DNA from: JANXXV01 sp038230275
GTDB lineage: Bacteria > Acidobacteriota > Terriglobia > Bryobacterales > Bryobacteraceae
Direction of reading: 5' to 3'
Assembly (NCBI GenBank): GCA_038230275.1
Contig: JBBRNO010000002.1
Location: forward strand, 1-64,000
Length of the DNA: 64,000 bases
Shown here: piece after piece, positions 60,380 through 64,000 of the stretch
How the letters are laid out: every line of letters begins with the position of its first letter
Position numbering within the stretch: position 1 is the first letter of the stretch
The notes under the pieces: generated by a model
The model's input: the letters and a program-made list of their open reading frames with translations, nothing else
Databases searched by the model: none
Told to the model about the DNA's origin: nothing
Translations under genes and position numbers: made by a program

Positions 60380-62065
60380 ATGTACCAGGTCATCGCCAGA
60401 AAATACCGCCCCGCAACCTTTTCCGAACTCGTGAGCCAAGAGCACGTGCGGACCACGCTGGAGAACGCCATCACGCAGCGGCGCATTGCGCATGGCTATA
60501 TCCTTTGCGGCCAGCGCGGCACGGGCAAGACCACGGTGGCGCGGATCATGGCGCGGTGCCTGAATTGCGTGAACGGACCTACGCCGAATCCCTGCGGAGT
60601 CTGCGCCAGTTGCCTGGAGGTAACCGCGGGCAATAGTGTGGACGTGATCGAGATTGACGCGGCGTCCAATCGCGGCATCAATGAAATGCGGGAGTTGCGG
60701 GAGAATGTCCGCTACCGTCCGGCGCGCGACCGCTACAAGGTGTTTATCGTGGATGAGGCGCACCAGATCACGAACGACGCCTTCAACGCGTTGCTGAAAA
60801 CACTGGAGGAACCGCCGGAGTGGGTGGTGTTCATCCTGTGCACCACGGAAGTTCATAAGCTGCCGGTGACCATTGCGTCACGGTGCCAGCAGTTCAGTTT
60901 CCGCTCAGTGGATTTCGTGGATCTGGTGGCGCGGATGCAGTGGATCTGCGATCAGGAAGGAATCACCACGGACGAGGAAACACTGGCGGTGCTGGCGCAG
61001 GCTGGTGAGGGCAGTGTGCGGGATTCGCTTTCCGCGCTGGACCAGGCGATTGCCTGTTGCGGGACCACGCTGCACGCGGCGGAATTGCGCGGACTGTTGG
61101 GCATGTTCTCGCTGGACTCGCTGCAACTGGTATCGCAGGCGCTGCTGGAAGCCGACTCGCAGAAGATGCTGGAGGTGGTGCAGGAGTTGGACCGGAACGG
61201 GCTGAATCTGCAACACTTTTGCCGCGAACTGGCCCGGTATTTCCGCAACTTGCTGGTGGCGAAGATAGCCGGGAAAGAGACGAAACTGATTGGGGCGTCC
61301 GCCGCCGAACAAGTGCGGATGCGCGAGACGGCGGCCGGATTTTCCGAAGAGGATCTGACGCGGTATTTGCAGTTGACGCTGGATGTCTTCAAGGATTTGC
61401 AGTATTCGCTACAACCTAGATTGCATCTGGAAATTGGGTTGTTGAAGCTGGTGCATGTGGGAAAGCTGTTGCCCATTGAGCAGGCGCTGGCAGGTTTGAC
61501 ATCCGCTCCGGCAGCGAAGATGGCGCCTCCGCTTCCGCGGCCGGTTGCAGTTGCTCCGCAAGCCCCGCCGCCAGCGCCCGCGCGTGTGGGTCCGTCGCCA
61601 TTCGCCGCCGATAGTCAGCGCAAAGCTGCTGCCGCTCCCCCGCCCCCGGCTCAGGTCGCCGCGCCCAAACCGGCCGAGGCATCCGCCGGTGATGCAGACT
61701 TGAAGTCGAAACTATATGACGCGCTGGTGGAACTGAATATGCCGTTCACCGCGGATGCTCTGGAGCATTCTCAGGTCAGCGCAGAGGGCGACGGACTTAC
61801 GTTTGTGACACCGAAAGAATATTCGCTATCGATGACCGAGGGCGATATGAAAAAAGCGGTGCAGCACGCCATGGGCCGGCCCATGCGTGTGAAAATCGTG
61901 TTTGGGCAACCGATGATGAGCGATGCCCCCGCCGCGCCCCGGGCAAAGGCTGCGTTGGGCGACGAAGAGGTTTCGCAACGAGCGTTATCTCATCCGGAAG
62001 TGCAAAAATTTCAAGAACTCTTCCCTGATGCCCAAGTACGGGCGGTGCGGAATTTGAAGGAGTAG
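60380..62065 (+). CDS. dnaX: DNA polymerase III subunits gamma/tau
   Basis: A 561-residue clamp-loader protein. Walker A GQRGTGKT is at 44-51, the zinc cysteines are C63, C72, C75 and C78, and VDEAHQITNDAFNALLKTLEEPP follows. After about residue 370 a Pro/Ala-rich linker leads to the C-terminal tau-like part. The ATG at 60380 is chosen because the frame upstream lies in the SRP RNA. ybaB follows after 4 bp. Confidence 0.93.
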   Translation: MYQVIARKYRPATFSELVSQEHVRTTLENAITQRRIAHGYILCGQRGTGKTTVARIMARCLNCVNGPTPNPCGVCASCLEVTAGNSVDVIEIDAASNRGINEMRELRENVRYRPARDRYKVFIVDEAHQITNDAFNALLKTLEEPPEWVVFILCTTEVHKLPVTIASRCQQFSFRSVDFVDLVARMQWICDQEGITTDEETLAVLAQAGEGSVRDSLSALDQAIACCGTTLHAAELRGLLGMFSLDSLQLVSQALLEADSQKMLEVVQELDRNGLNLQHFCRELARYFRNLLVAKIAGKETKLIGASAAEQVRMRETAAGFSEEDLTRYLQLTLDVFKDLQYSLQPRLHLEIGLLKLVHVGKLLPIEQALAGLTSAPAAKMAPPLPRPVAVAPQAPPPAPARVGPSPFAADSQRKAAAAPPPPAQVAAPKPAEASAGDADLKSKLYDALVELNMPFTADALEHSQVSAEGDGLTFVTPKEYSLSMTEGDMKKAVQHAMGRPMRVKIVFGQPMMSDAPAAPRAKAALGDEEVSQRALSHPEVQKFQELFPDAQVRAVRNLKE

Positions 62066-62069
62066 AACG

Positions 62070-62378
62070 ATGAAACTACCCGGCAACATGCAGAACATGA
62101 TGAAACAGGCGCAACAGATGCAGCAGAAGCTGCAGGAAGAGATTGCGCTGATCCGAGTGGAGGCTTCCGCGGGCGGCGGCATGGTCACCGTGAAGATGGA
62201 TGGCCAGAAGAATGTGCTGGCGGTGAAGATCGACCCGGAAGTGGCTGGGGACGTTGAGATGCTGCAAGACATGGTAATGGCGGCGTTCAATGAGGCGCAC
62301 AAGAAAGTGGAAGCCGAATCCCAGCAGAAGATGGGTGGAATGCTCGGCGGGATGGGATTGCCTCCAGGGTTGTTCTAA
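62070..62378 (+). CDS. ybaB: YbaB/EbfC family nucleoid-associated protein
   Basis: A 102-residue protein (NMQNMMKQAQQMQQKLQEE, then VTVKMDGQKNVLAVKIDPEV and the Gly/Met-rich end GGMLGGMGLPPGLF). The family binds DNA as a dimer. dnaX-ybaB-recR is a conserved order. GGAG lies 8 nt upstream. Confidence 0.92.
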   Translation: MKLPGNMQNMMKQAQQMQQKLQEEIALIRVEASAGGGMVTVKMDGQKNVLAVKIDPEVAGDVEMLQDMVMAAFNEAHKKVEAESQQKMGGMLGGMGLPPGLF

Positions 62379-62381
62379 GCT

Positions 62382-62981
62382 ATGCCGGATTTCGCCGAGC
62401 CGCTCGCGCGGTTGATCCAGGAAGTGAAGCGGTTGCCGGGAATCGGACAGAAATCCGCGCAACGGATTGCGTTTTACATTCTGCGCAGCAGCCGCGAGGA
62501 CGTGGAACGGCTGTCCCAGGCGCTGTTCGACGTCAAAGACAACCTGGGCATGTGCGCCGCCTGCAACAACATCAGTGACGGAGAACTGTGCCTATACTGC
62601 CGCGACAACTCCCGCGATCCAGCGGTGATTTGCGTGGTGGAAGAATCGCACAATATCCTGCCGATCGAGACCACACGCCAGTTCCATGGCCTCTATCACG
62701 TCCTGCACGGCTCCATTTCCCCACTGCGCGGGATCGGTCCGGAACAATTGAAGATCAAGGGACTGATCAGCCGGATTGACGGCGGCGAGGCGAAGGAAAT
62801 CATTCTGGCCACGAATCCAACAGTGGAAGGCGAGGCTACCGCCAGCTACCTGTCGCGCCTGCTGAAGCCGCTTGGCGTGAAGGTGACGCGGATCGCGATG
62901 GGAATTCCAGTGGGGAGCGATCTGGAGTTCGCCGATGAAGTGACTATGATGAAGTCACTTGAGAACCGGCGTGAGCTTTAG
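62382..62981 (+). CDS. recR: Recombination mediator RecR
   Basis: A 199-residue RecR. The helix-hairpin-helix (RLPGIGQKSAQRIAFYIL) is followed by the zinc finger C58, C61, C70 and C73, and the Toprim domain with CVVEESHNILPIE and ATNPTVEGEATASYL. It acts with RecF/RecO to load RecA at gaps. It starts 3 bp after ybaB, and its 3' end overlaps the opposite DUF4126 gene by 38 bp. Confidence 0.95.
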   Translation: MPDFAEPLARLIQEVKRLPGIGQKSAQRIAFYILRSSREDVERLSQALFDVKDNLGMCAACNNISDGELCLYCRDNSRDPAVICVVEESHNILPIETTRQFHGLYHVLHGSISPLRGIGPEQLKIKGLISRIDGGEAKEIILATNPTVEGEATASYLSRLLKPLGVKVTRIAMGIPVGSDLEFADEVTMMKSLENRREL

Positions 62982-63885
62982 CAAGTTTGCGCAGCCATTC
63001 GGGCTGAAGCGTCCGATGGAGTTTGAAAACGTCGAAGACCTGTTCGTAATCGTTCACAGTGATTGTTAGCTCATTCACCAACAATCCGCGTTCTAGCTTT
63101 GTGGAGCTAATCTGGCTGAGCGGAATTTTGTGAACGCGCTTGCGGAACATGCGGCGGGTGGTGAACACAAATTGCTCCGGTTCCAGACATAAGCTTCCCA
63201 CGGAATTGATCAGGCCCTTTACGCCGCGTCCGGCAGAGCAGCGGATGCATTCCGGCACCGTCTGCTTTGGCGGCGACGCGAAGTGCTTTGTCAGGATGGA
63301 ACCGACCGCGATGCATTCGACGCGAAGACTGCGGAAGATCCGGGATGAGAACCACGCAAACGCGAATAGGAAAAGCGCCAGGGAGCCCAGAGCGACCGCA
63401 GGATGCTTGACCAGCACCCAGAATGCGGCCGGGATGAAAATATCTCCGCCCAGGCTGAGCGCCAGATTGGTAAACGGCTCCGGCAAGTGGTTGGCAAAAA
63501 GACGCGTTGCCGCCTTCGAGGAATGCCCAGTCAGTGCGACGCCGCCGCAGAGCAGCGCGATTACGGTACGGGTGACCGGGTCTTCACTGCTGGCGGCGGT
63601 GGCACCGAGAAAAATCGCACCGGCGGGCCGGATGAAGGTGTGGATGGAGTCCCAAAGGCTGTCTACCCAGGGAATCTTATCGGCCATAAATTCCAAAGTG
63701 GCCGCAGCGGCCGCGGCGGCCATCACCCATTTATTTCCAAGCACATTGAGATGCGCAAACGCAGGCGGCAGTGCGATCCAGTGAAATCGAACGACCAGCC
63801 CGATCAGCAGAACGGTGGCGTATAACCGAAGGCCCGCCAGGAAACCGAGGCCAAGGGTGGATCCGAGCAATTCCATCGTATCCAT
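62944..63885 (-). CDS. DUF4126 membrane protein
   Basis: A 313-residue protein. The N-terminal about 200 residues have six or so membrane helices (GFLAGLRLYATVLLIGLVVR, MAAAAAAATLEFMADKIP, AGAIFLGATAASS), typical of DUF4126. The C-terminal about 110 residues are soluble. Function unknown. It converges with recR and overlaps it by 38 bp. Confidence 0.78.
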   Translation of the reverse strand: MDTMELLGSTLGLGFLAGLRLYATVLLIGLVVRFHWIALPPAFAHLNVLGNKWVMAAAAAAATLEFMADKIPWVDSLWDSIHTFIRPAGAIFLGATAASSEDPVTRTVIALLCGGVALTGHSSKAATRLFANHLPEPFTNLALSLGGDIFIPAAFWVLVKHPAVALGSLALFLFAFAWFSSRIFRSLRVECIAVGSILTKHFASPPKQTVPECIRCSAGRGVKGLINSVGSLCLEPEQFVFTTRRMFRKRVHKIPLSQISSTKLERGLLVNELTITVNDYEQVFDVFKLHRTLQPEWLRKLAKAHAGSQVTSS

Positions 63886-63900
63886 ACGAGAATGATACCT

Positions 63901-64000
63901 ATGATTCGCTCTGTGTTGTTTACCGTCCTGTTGCTACCCGCCTATGCACAGCCGCCGGTGCGCGCTTACGTGGACGCGCACCAACCGGAGATCTTGCGAG
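63901..64000 (+). CDS. Start of a secreted protein, probably an M20-family peptidase
   Basis: 33 codons from an ATG at 63901 are visible. MIRSVLFTVLLLPAYA is a signal peptide; RAYVDAHQPEILR matches the N-terminal pattern of acidobacterial M20 peptidases (a helix before the LSIPN segment). The rest lies beyond the right edge. Divergent from the DUF4126 gene with 15 bp between. Confidence 0.45.
   Translation, partial: MIRSVLFTVLLLPAYAQPPVRAYVDAHQPEILR

Overview
The window looks like chromosomal DNA of an Acidobacteriota member, most probably of the Solibacter/Bryobacter branch. This rests on the gene repertoire and was not confirmed by any search: an Oar-type TonB-dependent receptor with an N-terminal carboxypeptidase-like domain, DUF1549-, DUF1080- and DUF4126-type proteins, secreted amidase and PIG-L proteins, an LPS-transport/rpoN operon of a Gram-negative envelope, and moderately GC-rich codon use. 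No rRNA, tRNA, CRISPR array or intact prophage was seen. One small stable RNA, the SRP RNA, is present.

Layout. 1-4211 (minus strand): an operon of pgi, a small membrane protein, rph, an rdgB-uracil-DNA-glycosylase fusion and the start of a DUF1549 gene. 4638-10453 (minus): the four-gene ligase-associated DNA repair operon (exonuclease, ATP-dependent ligase, Lhr-like helicase, PdeM phosphoesterase), divergent from 10558-14037 (plus), which holds a membrane-fused redoxin, a site-2 protease with CBS domains and a type II NADH dehydrogenase. 14098-14625: a ParD-like antitoxin gene beside a broken ParE gene. 14759-18532: SirB1-like protein, YggX, ATP-grasp enzyme and small proteins. 18613-24737 (plus): ECF sigma factor, mini anti-sigma factor, a large TonB receptor and a secreted hydrolase. 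24721-31602 (minus): lptCA-like, lptB, rpoN, hpf, rapZ and an NAD(P)-binding protein. 31603-32330 is repeat-rich non-coding DNA ending in a CIRCE-like operator before groES-groEL.

34365-37383 is an accessory patch: a decayed transposase, a soluble histidine kinase, a lone CheB-type methylesterase domain and two gene remnants. 37384-50292 is rich in secreted enzymes: a 2-hydroxyacid dehydrogenase, an alpha/beta hydrolase, three tandem PIG-L homologues of which two have lost the metal site, an acetamidase/formamidase, a lytic transglycosylase fusion, PEGA-like and hypothetical exported proteins, a Tat-type phosphoesterase, a cupin, an FG-GAP protein and a DUF1080 protein. 50301-53385 carries fliM, mtaB and alaX. 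53431-58700 is a candidate surface-glycan cluster: radical SAM protein, GT39-like membrane glycosyltransferase split by a frameshift, and a pyruvyl-transferase-like protein with a coiled coil. The end is housekeeping: a POTRA-only BamA relative, SRP RNA, dnaX, ybaB, recR, then a DUF4126 protein and the start of a probable secreted M20 peptidase.

The strongest candidates for something not routinely described are the RdgB-UDG fusion, the PIG-L triplet with eroded active sites, the frameshifted glycosyltransferase in the radical SAM/pyruvyl transferase cluster, and the symmetric 11-bp inverted repeat between the repair operon and the redoxin operon.
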